Assembly: GCF_014323705.1 (NCBI RefSeq)
Contig: NZ_JABVEC010000001.1
Location: 372,001-436,000, forward strand
Direction of reading: 5' to 3'
Origin: Actinomadura alba
GTDB lineage: Bacteria; Actinomycetota; Actinomycetes; Streptosporangiales; Streptosporangiaceae
DNA length: 64,000 nt
This document shows positions 8,098 to 15,860 of the stretch, piece after piece. Below the pieces are notes generated by a model. The model did not search any database, was not told the DNA's origin, and saw only the letters and a list, made by a program, of their open reading frames with translations. Position 1 is the stretch's first letter. Each line of letters opens with the position of its first letter. A program made the translations under genes and the position numbers.

Positions 8098-9310
8098 CAT
8101 CATCTCCCTGGATCTGCGGCCGCGTGCCCAGTGGCACCATGTTCGCGGGCTGCCAGTACTCTGCGCCGAGGCCGTCTGGCAGCGGCGGAAGGTCTTCCTC
8201 GTCGCGGATGTCGTCGCCGTTGTACGTACCGAGTTCACGCATCGTCCGGTAGAACGCCGCCCGGGCGGTGCTGTCACCGCGCAGCAGCTCGCGGACCTTG
8301 TAGCGCACCTCGACGCCCCCGTCGGTCAGCCGGCGGGTGGCGCGTTGCTCGGTCGGGGTGAGCCAGGTCGGGTGAAGGGTGAACTTCAGCCACGCGAGCG
8401 TCTGCTGCTCCAGACCGGTGCCCCAGCTGGTGGACTTCTCCGTCAGCATCAGCAGGAACGGGGGGACGCCGAACCAGCGGGCGATCTCCTCGGTCTGGAA
8501 CTGGCGGGACTCCAGGAACTGCGCGTCGTCATGCGGCATGGACAGCGGCTGAAACTGCGCCCCTGAGTCCAGCACCGCCACCTCGTGCGAGTGCTCGATC
8601 CCGGCCATCTTCTCCCGCCACCGGGACTTCAGGTCATCGGCCTGCCCCTGGTCAAGGCGCTGCTCAGTCCGCAGGATCCCGGACAGCAACGAGCCTTTGC
8701 CGAAGAACCTGGCGCCGTACCGTTCGGCCGCCAGCCCGAGCCCCATCGACTGCCGGGCGTGCGTGATGACACTGACCCCGCGCAGCCCGTCGTAGCTGAG
8801 CCCGGGGATATGGAAGATGTCCCGCGACGTCAGCGGCCGGTCCTCCTCGCCGTCGACGACGAAGACCTTGCCCTCGGGGTTGGCCTCGGAGGGCTGCACG
8901 TCCTTGACCTGCACCCGCGAGGGGTGGAGCGGCCACAACTGCCGAGGCCGGCCGACACGGTCTGTGACGATACGTGAGAACGAATCCGCCCACAGCAGCC
9001 GGTGCACGTAGCTGAGCTTCCAGAACTCATACGGCGTAAGGTCCGGGTGCGGCTCGGCCAGCAGCGGCGCCGGCGCGGGCTGCTTGGTGCCGCTGCGGTA
9101 GGCCACCAGCGGCAGCGCCGCGGACACCGATGAGACCAAGTCGACTGCCCGGTACACCGCCGACAGGTTCATCGCGGTGTTCTGGTTGACCGGCACACCG
9201 GACTCGTTGGCCTCGCCCATGCCCAGCCAGTCCAGCAGCGTGCTGGAGGTCAGCGGCACCGCCGGGTTGTTCGGATTCGCGCGGCTCTCGAACAGCCCGA
9301 ACAGGCTCAC
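8069..9310 (-). CDS. Portal protein, HK97 family
   Basis: The 413-residue protein matches the HK97-type portal throughout: AVYRAVDLVSSVSAALPLVA near the N-terminus, then LWPLHPSRVQV, a central stem and ARWFGVPPFLLM near residue 290, and the C-terminal clip region. The portal forms a dodecameric ring through which DNA is packaged. Its ATG at 9310 overlaps the stop of the small membrane protein upstream (ATGA). Confidence 0.93.
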   Translation of the reverse strand: MSLFGLFESRANPNNPAVPLTSSTLLDWLGMGEANESGVPVNQNTAMNLSAVYRAVDLVSSVSAALPLVAYRSGTKQPAPAPLLAEPHPDLTPYEFWKLSYVHRLLWADSFSRIVTDRVGRPRQLWPLHPSRVQVKDVQPSEANPEGKVFVVDGEEDRPLTSRDIFHIPGLSYDGLRGVSVITHARQSMGLGLAAERYGARFFGKGSLLSGILRTEQRLDQGQADDLKSRWREKMAGIEHSHEVAVLDSGAQFQPLSMPHDDAQFLESRQFQTEEIARWFGVPPFLLMLTEKSTSWGTGLEQQTLAWLKFTLHPTWLTPTEQRATRRLTDGGVEVRYKVRELLRGDSTARAAFYRTMRELGTYNGDDIRDEEDLPPLPDGLGAEYWQPANMVPLGTRPQIQGDDDEPTGQPAD

Positions 9311-9498
9311 GCGACCCTCCGCAGACGCCGGGCCGGGCGCCCATCATCGGCCGCCACAGCAGTGCGACGGGGCCCTGAGCGGCGTTCGCACGCCATAACC
9401 CCCAGCACACCGCCGAGCATCAGCGCCGCAGGCGGCCACCACAGCGCCACGCCGGCCAGAAACACCACCACGAACCCCAGCTCAAGCAGGTCCAGCAT
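9307..9498 (-). CDS. Small membrane protein between TerL and portal
   Basis: This 63-residue protein starts at the ATG at 9498, which has a GGAGG ribosome site 8 bases upstream. One hydrophobic segment spans residues 3-32 (LLELGFVVVFLAGVALWW onward) and is followed by a basic tail (ERRSGPRRTAV, RRLRRVA). The role is unknown. Small membrane proteins here occur in other actinophages. Confidence 0.65.
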   Translation of the reverse strand: MLDLLELGFVVVFLAGVALWWPPAALMLGGVLGVMACERRSGPRRTAVAADDGRPARRLRRVA

Positions 9499-9511
9499 CA
9501 GCGAACCTCCT

Positions 9512-11002
9512 TCACCAGATGTTCGGCGGGCCATCGTCGATCCGCTCTCTCGTTAGGAACGCCCACCGCGCCACCACCAGCGAGATAAGCGGGGCCGGGT
9601 CGACGGCCGAACCACGCCGGTCGAAGACCCACGCATCCCCGATGAACCGCCGGGCCGCGCCGGCCACCGCGGCTGTCAGCGCCGGATGCGGGCGTACACG
9701 CATCGTCGGCGCCCAACCCGGCTCGGCGTCCGGGGGGCGCACGATCGCGTCATACAGCGACCCGCAGGCCGCGCCGGTATCCCGGCCCTTAACCAAGGTC
9801 AGCTCGAACCCGGCGTCCTCCAGGTCCGGCTGCAGTGACCCCGTCGGGCCGGCCGGGGCAATCGCCACCGCGCACGGCCCCCACCGCCCCCGCAGCGTCT
9901 CCAGCCGCGGCACCACCCACGAGGTGCCCGGCCGGTAGTCGACGACTTCACCGTGCAGAAGCCCGTCCTCGCGCGCCCCGGCAACCGAGATCGCCGCAGC
10001 GTTCCGCTCAGGCGCCACCTCTACGGCGAACGCCACCGGGTCCGCCGGCGTCGACGCCTCGTCCTCGATCCCGGTCCACGCAGGCTGGGAGAAGACCTCC
10101 CACCCGCCGCCGACCGTCGGGTAGTTCCCCACACTGAGCCGCTCACGGGCGAACCCGCGGGGGCTCATCGACTCCCGCTCAGTGGCGATGTGCTCCTCCG
10201 AGATGCGGATACCCATGCCCGGATTGGTCTTTGCCCAGGTCAAAGGGCTGCTGGCGTCGTCGTGTTGGTCGCAGTCCGTCCCGCACTGGTCGCCGCACAA
10301 CGCCGCGGACCACTCGAAGTACGCCAGCCGCTTCGCGTCGCCAACCATCGCGCGGGAACGCACCCGGGCGAACGGCTCGCACGGCGCCAGATCCTTGTCA
10401 GGGGCGGACCCCAGATACCACAACTGCGGGTTTGGCCTTGCGGACATCGTCGGCATGAGCGCGTCCACCGGGGCCTCGCCAAGGTGCTGAGCCTCATCGA
10501 GGAGGTTGCAGTCACCCGAGAAGCCACGGCCCGAGCCCGTCGAGCGGGCCAGGAACCGAAGACGCTGGCCCGTCGTGAGCTCGATGCCCTCCTCACCCTT
10601 GGACCGAGCAACCGCCTTCACACGCCGGGAGAACGCCGGGGTTCCCTCGATCAGCTCCAGGATCCGGCGGAACATCTCCGAGGCGGTCTTGAACTCGTGC
10701 GCCGAGTACATGATCAGCCGCTCGCCGAGCAGGAACAGGCCGGCGAGCACGCGCGCCTCGGCGATCGCGCCCTTGCCGTTCTGCCGGGCCACCATCACGC
10801 CGACCTCGAACGCCGCCCACCGGCCGTCCGCGCGCTCGCCCAGGCCGCCGATGAGGACCTGCCGCTGCCAGGGGTCGAGCACCAGCCCGGCCCGGTCCGC
10901 GAGCAGCGCGGCCTCGTGGCCGGCCGACGACACGTGCTCGGGCACGGAGGTAACCGTCGGCTCCTGCGATCCGAGCAGCGCCGGCGCATCGAGAACCGTC
11001 AT
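9512..11002 (-). CDS. Terminase large subunit
   Basis: The 496-residue DNA-packaging motor has an ATPase Walker A-like motif VARQNGKG (residues 71-78), a Walker B ending in LLDEAQHL (catalytic E170), and a C-terminal nuclease region (about 310-490). The start of the nuclease domain reads FAVEVAPERNAAAI, with Glu where Asp is often found. The gene overlaps the small upstream gene by ATGA. Large size and the ARQNGK motif fit the terminase_1 type common in actinophages. Confidence 0.92.
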   Translation of the reverse strand: MTVLDAPALLGSQEPTVTSVPEHVSSAGHEAALLADRAGLVLDPWQRQVLIGGLGERADGRWAAFEVGVMVARQNGKGAIAEARVLAGLFLLGERLIMYSAHEFKTASEMFRRILELIEGTPAFSRRVKAVARSKGEEGIELTTGQRLRFLARSTGSGRGFSGDCNLLDEAQHLGEAPVDALMPTMSARPNPQLWYLGSAPDKDLAPCEPFARVRSRAMVGDAKRLAYFEWSAALCGDQCGTDCDQHDDASSPLTWAKTNPGMGIRISEEHIATERESMSPRGFARERLSVGNYPTVGGGWEVFSQPAWTGIEDEASTPADPVAFAVEVAPERNAAAISVAGAREDGLLHGEVVDYRPGTSWVVPRLETLRGRWGPCAVAIAPAGPTGSLQPDLEDAGFELTLVKGRDTGAACGSLYDAIVRPPDAEPGWAPTMRVRPHPALTAAVAGAARRFIGDAWVFDRRGSAVDPAPLISLVVARWAFLTRERIDDGPPNIW

Positions 11003-11283
11003 GCCATCCCCGCGGCCTTGCGGCGCTCCTCGCGCTGCTGAGCGACTTCGTCGATGACGTCGTGGGCCACCTCAGGCGGGGCAAGTTTCCGCAGGTGGGC
11101 GAGGTAGGTGTCGAGCCGCTGGTGGAGCAGGGCCGCCGCGGCGGGCTTCAGCTCGGGGTCGGACAGGCGGTCGACGACGTCGAGGGTCGCAGCAGCCAGC
11201 GAGCTGTCGAGCAACTTCCACCGGGCGAGGTCGGCCCTGACGGCCTCCGCGAGGCGGGCCGAGGGGTCAAGATCATCGCTCAT
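10999..11283 (-). CDS. Possible terminase small subunit
   Basis: This 94-residue protein is almost wholly helical (LAEAVRADLARWKLLDSSLA, then HQRLDTYLAHLRKLAPPEVA) and its ATGA overlap couples it to the large terminase. Position and size suggest the DNA-recognition subunit, but no HTH is obvious. An in-frame GTG 6 bases upstream is also possible; the ATG at 11283 is better spaced from GCGGGG. Confidence 0.55.
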   Translation of the reverse strand: MSDDLDPSARLAEAVRADLARWKLLDSSLAAATLDVVDRLSDPELKPAAAALLHQRLDTYLAHLRKLAPPEVAHDVIDEVAQQREERRKAAGMA

Positions 11284-11667
11284 GATCACCCCGCTAATCC
11301 GGTCGAAGTCGAGGTTGGGCGATTAGTGGAGGGGCGATGATCAAGGTCGCTATTTGGGCCCAACCAGGGTTCGACCGATTAGCGATGCATGAATATGCAG
11401 GCTCGGATGATCATGAAGCCGTCACTCTGAGTCACGGAGAGAGAAGCGGGAGCACTTGCTTGGGGTCCACCGGCCCCGGTCTGTGAACTTTGGAACCCCC
11501 TACCCCGGAGCTCCACATTCCTGCTGGTCAGAGCGTTGATCGTTCCGGCCTGTGCGATGGCTCGGTGGTGGTCACGTGGTGTGACGCGAAGGGGTGCACA
11601 CAGCGTGTTGACCATGCATAGGGATGCGTCGCATGCATATGTGCATAGCTATGCATGGTTGGTGTGG
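11284..11667. other. Noncoding region before terminase; possible cos/pac site
   Basis: This is 384 bases without a supportable gene and visibly less GC-rich than its surroundings. It contains several ATGCAT or TGCAT words, including one at 11385-11390 and a cluster at 11611-11659, plus a GC-rich stretch near 11470-11490. Many siphoviruses carry the packaging site just upstream of the terminase genes, so a cos or pac function is possible. This is inference from position. Confidence 0.4.
11611..11659. repeat. Inverted repeat with ATGCAT cluster
   Basis: ACCATGCATAG at 11611-11621 is exactly complementary to CTATGCATGGT at 11649-11659. The 27-base spacer carries another ATGCAT (11633-11638) and GTGCAT (11641-11646). 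The arms can form a cruciform or hairpin, or serve as paired protein-binding sites. It lies just downstream of the AAA ATPase gene, but the lack of a U-run argues against a simple terminator. Confidence 0.8.
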
Positions 11668-12114
11668 TCACCATGCGCGCGAGGCGGTCGCTGCTACCTG
11701 ATCCGCGTCACGCTGCGTTGAGTACCAGCGCTCTGCCGCTGCCCTGGCCCCACGTGAGCGCTGCTCGTCGCACCTGGTCAGGACCACGTCCCTGCCTGGG
11801 TCGATGGTGATGACCTTGGCCCTGTAGGTGGCGTACTCAGCGAGGGTGTCGGGCTGGGGCTGGGTGTGGATGATCCACACGTCCGTGCGGGTGGACTGCT
11901 TCAGCGCCTCGCGTATGGCCGCAGTGCGGGCCCGATGGGCTACACGCTGCACAGGCTCGGGGTGGCGGTGGCTGTCTGCATCTCCGCAGGTCAGAGCGTT
12001 AGCGATGCGGTCGTAGTCCACGATGACGTCACCTGGGCGCGCGTGGGCGAGGACGTAGGTGGTCTTGCCGGCGGCAGGTGGGCCGATCACCACAGTCAGA
12101 GCCAGTGTCCGCAC
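11668..12114 (-). CDS. P-loop ATPase / kinase-like protein
   Basis: This 148-residue protein carries a Walker A motif GPPAAGKTT (residues 11-19) right at the N-terminus. DVIVDYDRIANAL and a later RCDEQRSRG follow, resembling small AAA or zeta/polynucleotide-kinase-like P-loop proteins. Such genes are common next to the terminase in actinophages, where their substrate is unknown. Its start overlaps the end of the small zinc-finger-like gene by 19 bases. Confidence 0.75.
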   Translation of the reverse strand: MRTLALTVVIGPPAAGKTTYVLAHARPGDVIVDYDRIANALTCGDADSHRHPEPVQRVAHRARTAAIREALKQSTRTDVWIIHTQPQPDTLAEYATYRAKVITIDPGRDVVLTRCDEQRSRGARAAAERWYSTQRDADQVAATASRAW

Positions 12115-12242
12115 CCCGTCGGGCCGGGCACGTGGTGCGGCATGTGGTCACGGCGGCCTCGGCACGAGGTGTTGTGGCGGTGCAGGACCCGGCAGAACGC
12201 TCGCCCTGCCCAGTACTCCAGCCAGTCGAGTGCCTCAGCCAT
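12096..12242 (-). CDS. Small Cys/His-rich protein, 48 residues
   Basis: The ATG at 12242 lies two bases after the HNH gene stop and the frame runs to a TGA at 12096. The protein (MAEALDWLEYWAGRAFCRVL, then HRHNTSC, HMPHHVPGPTGCGHWL) has several Cys and His residues that could bind one zinc ion. It fits neatly between two real genes with coupling-type spacing. No family is recognised, and no independent evidence of expression is visible. Confidence 0.55.
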   Translation of the reverse strand: MAEALDWLEYWAGRAFCRVLHRHNTSCRGRRDHMPHHVPGPTGCGHWL

Positions 12243-12244
12243 GG

Positions 12245-12547
12245 TCACCAGTCCCTTGATCCCTGTACGACCTGGACCTCTTCGAGGGGGCGGTCACCCT
12301 TGGACTCGTTGCAGCAGCGATGGCAGACCGAGCAGCGGTTGAGTGCGCCGTGGATGGGCCGGAGGTTGGCCGGGTCCTCGGGGTCGCCGCCCATGGCCTT
12401 CCATGCCTCGATGGGCACGACGTGGTCGGTGTAGGTGGCGCCTCCGTGCCGACAGACGATGCAGATGCCTGCGCAGTCCGCGAGCACCTGCGCTTTGATG
12501 CGGCGCCAGCGGCGGCCCTTGCGTCCGGAGGAGGCGGCCATCGTCAC
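12245..12547 (-). CDS. HNH endonuclease
   Basis: This 100-residue protein has a complete HNH core: zinc cysteines C29/C32 (CIVC) and C75/C78, His42 in TDHVVPIEAW, Asn61 in NLRPIH, and the closing CCNESKGDR. Small HNH proteins next to terminase genes take part in DNA packaging in several cos phages, cutting together with the large terminase. The position beside TerL supports such a role over a homing function. Confidence 0.88.
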   Translation of the reverse strand: MTMAASSGRKGRRWRRIKAQVLADCAGICIVCRHGGATYTDHVVPIEAWKAMGGDPEDPANLRPIHGALNRCSVCHRCCNESKGDRPLEEVQVVQGSRDW

Positions 12548-12562
12548 CCCCGTGACGTGCGA

Positions 12563-12585
12563 AAGCCCGGCACTCAGCCGGGCTT
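12563..12585 (-). terminator. Hairpin between HTH gene and HNH gene
   Basis: AAGCCCGGC and GCCGGGCTT form a perfect 9-bp stem with a 5-base loop. On the minus strand it is followed by TTC. It separates the early operon from the packaging genes and probably acts as a terminator for leftward early transcription. Confidence 0.65.
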
Positions 12586-12603
12586 CAGAGACACGTCTCC
12601 GCT

Positions 12604-12626
12604 GCGAATTAGATCAGAAAATTCGC
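12604..12626. repeat. AT-containing inverted repeat GCGAATT...AATTCGC
   Basis: Two 7-bp arms (12604-12610 and 12620-12626) flank a 9-base spacer in an otherwise GC-rich phage. It lies just upstream of the packaging genes on the minus strand. It could be an operator or part of a late promoter region. Confidence 0.5.
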
Positions 12627-12648
12627 GGGCTCACCACCTGCAACGCTG

Positions 12649-12867
12649 TTATGGGGTCTCGGCTTCGACGAGGAGCGGCACGAGGGCGGCGTGTGCGCGG
12701 AGGAGCACCGCGGGATCGTACGCCGGTGCGGGACGCCCTGGGCGGCCGGTGCGGCGGTGCCCGGCCGGTCGGATCCCAGCAGCGGTGATGAGCGCCCGCA
12801 CCTGCTCGACGGTCATCGGGGGGTCGAGCAGGTGGGCGGCATCCTCCACGGTCCACAGATCGGTCAC
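12649..12867 (-). CDS. Small helix-turn-helix-type protein
   Basis: This 72-residue protein starts at a GTG (12867) overlapping the upstream TGA (GTGA). The sequence LWTVEDAAHLLDPPMTVEQV and then RALITAAGIRPAGHRRTGRP resembles a short winged-helix or excisionase-like fold, with a basic loop that could touch DNA. It is the last gene of the early operon before a hairpin, so it might regulate the late genes. Assignment is tentative. Confidence 0.6.
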   Translation of the reverse strand: MTDLWTVEDAAHLLDPPMTVEQVRALITAAGIRPAGHRRTGRPGRPAPAYDPAVLLRAHAALVPLLVEAETP

Positions 12868-13523
12868 GCTGCGGGCTCCTCGGTGACGTACACGACGGAG
12901 CGGCTGTCTTGCCAGACGAGGGAGGTCTGGCCGGAGTAGGAGCCGGCGAGGATGCGGGCGTACGGGCGGCGGCCTTCCTCGTCGGTGCAGCGGTGGTTGG
13001 TGCAGCGGACCTCCCCGGTGCGCCGGTTCATGCGGAGGCTGTAGGTCGAGCACCAGTCGCACGCCGGCGGCAGGTGTCCGGGCAGCCGTGGTAGCGGCTC
13101 CCACCGGTCGGCCTGGTCAATATCGCGGATCTGCCGGGCGCTGGTGACCCAGCGGGCGACGATGCGGGCGGCTCGCTTCACCTCGTCCTCGCACACGGCC
13201 TCGGTGAGGTTCACGATCGCGGCCAGGGCCTCGCGGGTGTTCCCATCCGACCCGCCACGCCGGCGGCCGAGCCGACCGGTGACCTCACGGCGTAGCGAGG
13301 CCTCCAGGCGGCGAGCTTCCTCGTGGATCGTCACCAGGACAGCGGCGGCCTCGGCGTGCCATGGGGCGGGGCTGCCGGTGGTCTTCTGGCCGCTGGTGCC
13401 GCCCGTGGTGGGGTCGGTGACCTGCTCGGGCAGGAGCGCGTCGAGCTGGTCGAGGATCCCGCCGGGGCGGGTGAGCTCGTGCACGTCGAGGGCAACGGCG
13501 AGCCGGTCGGCGGTGCCTTTCAA
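12864..13523 (-). CDS. Hypothetical early protein with Cys pairs
   Basis: The 219-residue protein uses a TTG start at 13523 with GGAGG five bases upstream. The N-terminal half is helical. Near residues 155-180 it has CDWC and later CTNHRC, a likely zinc site. Similar proteins occur in other actinophage early regions without known function. The coupling to the next gene suggests one transcript. Confidence 0.7.
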   Translation of the reverse strand: MKGTADRLAVALDVHELTRPGGILDQLDALLPEQVTDPTTGGTSGQKTTGSPAPWHAEAAAVLVTIHEEARRLEASLRREVTGRLGRRRGGSDGNTREALAAIVNLTEAVCEDEVKRAARIVARWVTSARQIRDIDQADRWEPLPRLPGHLPPACDWCSTYSLRMNRRTGEVRCTNHRCTDEEGRRPYARILAGSYSGQTSLVWQDSRSVVYVTEEPAA

Positions 13524-13608
13524 CGGGCCTCCTGGGGGATCTTGGGCAAGTCTGTGACCTGCGGAAAGTCAGGGTCGCCCATCGGCGGGTAAGCGGCGTG
13601 CGGGCGGC

Positions 13609-13839
13609 TCAGAACGACCACCACCCGAAGGCGAGGTGCCCGGTGAGCCAGACCCCGCCGATCACGAGCAGGACCCGGCCGACCCAGGTCAGCGCGGTCG
13701 GGCGGCGGTCGCGGATGCGGAACAGCCGCCAGGTGAATTCCGACAGGGTGTCGCCGGGCCGCTTATCCCGCAGCGCGAGCCCTTCCAGCAGCGCGAACGC
13801 TGCGATCCAGGCGATCCACAGCACGGTCCAGATGCTCAC
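13609..13839 (-). CDS. Small two-span membrane protein
   Basis: The GTG at 13839 overlaps the upstream TGA (GTGA) and gives 76 residues. Two hydrophobic segments (about 2-20, IWTVLWIAWIAAFALLEGLA, and 51-75, VGRVLLVIGGVWLTGHLAFG) flank a cytoplasmic-type loop with GDTLSEFTWRLFRI. Proteins of this layout are frequent in actinophage genomes. The role is unknown. Confidence 0.7.
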   Translation of the reverse strand: MSIWTVLWIAWIAAFALLEGLALRDKRPGDTLSEFTWRLFRIRDRRPTALTWVGRVLLVIGGVWLTGHLAFGWWSF

Positions 13840-14135
13840 GGGGTGTCTCCAGGGGTGTCGAGGAGTTCGTAGAGGTGCCAGATGAACCCCTCGGGGGTTC
13901 GTTGGGTCGTGCCGACCCATTGGGCCTCATCTGGGATGGGGTGGCCGGTCCCGAACACCTGGAACACCCGATCGCGTGGTGGCGCGTCGTCGCGGTCCTC
14001 GACCCAGAAGTCGACACGGTGGTCCGGGCTGACTCCTATCCGGCGGGCTGCGACGTGCAGTGGGTCGCCGGAGACGCTGCGCGTGAAGGGGCGTCCGTTG
14101 ACGGGGATCTCGTAGCGGTACACGCGTTTGGTCAC
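13836..14135 (-). CDS. DUF7352-like phage protein
   Basis: This 99-residue protein starts at a GTG (14135) overlapping the upstream TGA. The pattern VYRYEIPVNGRP, HVAARR, VDFWVED, RVFQVFGTGHPIPDEAQWVG matches a small beta-rich family seen in Streptomyces phages and annotated as DUF7352. The function is unknown. The family name is from memory and should be checked. Confidence 0.65.
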   Translation of the reverse strand: MTKRVYRYEIPVNGRPFTRSVSGDPLHVAARRIGVSPDHRVDFWVEDRDDAPPRDRVFQVFGTGHPIPDEAQWVGTTQRTPEGFIWHLYELLDTPGDTP

Positions 14136-14911
14136 GGGGTGTCTCCCTTGGGGGGTGCGGGCCGGGCGGGATTTGGGGTCTGCGGGGCGCTGACCTGCGA
14201 TTCCACCTGGGCGGGTGATCTTGTTTTGGCGGGGTGGTCGAGGGCAGTGCGGACGTCGGCCATGGGCACGTAGTCCCGGACGAAGCCGTGAGTCGAACGC
14301 GGGTGGAGCGCCCGTACGCGATCGAGGGTGGCCTCGGCCTCCTTGGCCTGCCTGTACCAACCGGCGAGCTGCAAGCGCAGGAGCGGCGCGTCAGAGGCCT
14401 CGTGGCGGCGGCGTTCGTCCTCGGGCATCGCGGCACGCTTGGCCTCGACCTCGGCGATCTGGCGGGCTACGTCACCAGGGAGGGCGGCCTTGAGGGCGTC
14501 CCGCTCGGCCTTGAGGTCGGTGATGGCCTGGTCTTTGATCTCGATGGTCTGCTGCGCGACCTGCAGGCGACGCTCGGCCCCGGCGTGGTCAGCACGGGCG
14601 TGGTCAGCACGGGCGTTGTCGCGCTCGGTCTCGGCCTGCTGGAGCAACTCGTTCACCGCGTCGCAGGAGACCGAGCCGCCGTTGTGGATGCCGCCCTGGA
14701 TCAGCACCTTGTCGCGGAGCCGCTCCACCTCGTCGGCAAGTTCCTCAGCGTCCTTGAGCGCCCGGCTGATGAGCAGGTCGCTGTCGCGGTCGGGCTGTGC
14801 GGGGATGTGCATCCGCCACCGGCGGGTGACGCCCTGCTCGGCGATCTCGCAGATCTCGGTGTGCGCCGCTTCGATGTGCGCGCGGATCTCGGTCAGGTCA
14901 TCGAGCATCAC
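14132..14911 (-). CDS. Coiled-coil early protein with DDLT leader
   Basis: The 259-residue protein starts MMLDDLTEIRAHIEAAHTEI and contains two long charged helices (about 50-75 and 90-140) that should form coiled coils, then a Pro-rich tail. Its DDLTEIR start resembles those of the two genes upstream, which suggests tandem duplication. It probably oligomerises; no catalytic motif is visible. Confidence 0.65.
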   Translation of the reverse strand: MMLDDLTEIRAHIEAAHTEICEIAEQGVTRRWRMHIPAQPDRDSDLLISRALKDAEELADEVERLRDKVLIQGGIHNGGSVSCDAVNELLQQAETERDNARADHARADHAGAERRLQVAQQTIEIKDQAITDLKAERDALKAALPGDVARQIAEVEAKRAAMPEDERRRHEASDAPLLRLQLAGWYRQAKEAEATLDRVRALHPRSTHGFVRDYVPMADVRTALDHPAKTRSPAQVESQVSAPQTPNPARPAPPKGDTP

Positions 14912-15150
14912 ACGTCACCGCCGTCCGCGAGCCGCTCCAACTCGGCGTCTCGTTCGGCCATGGCGTTGAACGCCCGCAGATCGAGAGTGTGCTCCACGAG
15001 TCGGTCGTGGTCGGTGAGCAGGGCCGCCATCTTCACGACGCAAGCACGGAGCCGCTCCACCTCATCGGCGGCCTCGTGGATCACATCTCGGATGAGGGTG
15101 GTGTTCACGGCGTCGGCGATCGTCCGCCAGCGGGTCAGGTCATCAGGCAT
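14908..15150 (-). CDS. Small helical protein with MPDDLT leader
   Basis: This 80-residue helical protein (MPDDLTRWRTIADAVNTTLI) has a strong GAGGAG ribosome site, and its first 15 coding bases are nearly identical to those at 15445. It overlaps both neighbours by a few bases. It seems to be a short relative of the two adjacent DDLT proteins. Function unknown. Confidence 0.65.
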   Translation of the reverse strand: MPDDLTRWRTIADAVNTTLIRDVIHEAADEVERLRACVVKMAALLTDHDRLVEHTLDLRAFNAMAERDAELERLADGGDV

Positions 15151-15814
15151 GGGGGATCTCCTCGTCAGGCAGCATGTAGCCCGCCGTCTCCAGCCGCCAG
15201 GCAAGGTCTGTGGCGTCCACGCCCCCGATGTTGTTGGCCTCGGTGCACCAGTCGGAGACGATCTGGAGGATGCGTGCCGCGTCATGGCGGGCGCGCTCCA
15301 GCTCGGGCCCGACGACGGCCATCACGGCGTCGGCATACGGCTGGCAGACCTCCAGCAGCGGCCACGAGGGGTCGTCGCGGCCGTAGATGGGTTGGGCCAG
15401 CGCCCGTGCCATCCGGTCACGCATCTCGGTCAGGTCATCGGGCATCGGGGGTCTCCTCAGTGGGTGGTCGTCAGACGTGAGCTCGATGAGTCCCACCGCG
15501 GCGGCCAAAGCCACGGCGTGCGCGCGGGTACGCGCCCCGAGTTTGCGCTGTGCGGCGACGACGTGCCGCCGGTAGTGCCGACCCGAGATCTCCAGAGCCT
15601 CGGCGATCTCACCGTCGTACGCACCGGCCGCCAGGCGCCGGATGATGTCGGCCTCGGTGTCGGTGAGGGGCTGGCCGGGCTGCGCGCGCCGGTCAACGGT
15701 GCTGGGCAGGCGGCGGTATCCCCGTCGAATCGGGCTCGCCTGCCGACTCCCCCTGTGCTGCTGTTTGTACTCGGCGATCAGGGTTTTTTGTTCGGGCGTC
15801 AGGTCGGCGTGCAT
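15143..15814 (-). CDS. LuxR-type HTH protein fused to a DDLT module
   Basis: The ATG at 15814 has a GGAGGG site and opens a 223-residue frame. Residues 50-108 (LTDTEADIIRRLAAGAYDGE onward, with RKLGARTRAHAVALA) form a LuxR/GerE-type HTH. From Met124 the sequence becomes MPDDLTEMRDRMARALAQPI, which carries its own ribosome site and closely resembles the next gene's start. So this could be a fusion, or two genes with the second (15143-15445, 100 residues) started internally. A LuxR HTH suggests transcription control of phage or host genes. Confidence 0.7.
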   Translation of the reverse strand: MHADLTPEQKTLIAEYKQQHRGSRQASPIRRGYRRLPSTVDRRAQPGQPLTDTEADIIRRLAAGAYDGEIAEALEISGRHYRRHVVAAQRKLGARTRAHAVALAAAVGLIELTSDDHPLRRPPMPDDLTEMRDRMARALAQPIYGRDDPSWPLLEVCQPYADAVMAVVGPELERARHDAARILQIVSDWCTEANNIGGVDATDLAWRLETAGYMLPDEEIPHA

Positions 15815-15860
15815 CAGTCGATCCCTCCGAAGGGCCAGGGATGGTCGTACGGGCAGGGCA

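Noticed and set aside
11379..11615. Minus-strand frame of 78 codons in the gap before the terminase genes
   Set aside because: Poor codon pattern, no ribosome site and no family resemblance. The region is better explained as noncoding with TGCAT repeats.
13524..13608. 17-codon frame (MGDPDFPQVTDLPKIPQEAR) before the TTG-start gene
   Set aside because: It is too short to support as a gene and has no ribosome site. It may only be a leader read by chance, though its stop does overlap the next start.
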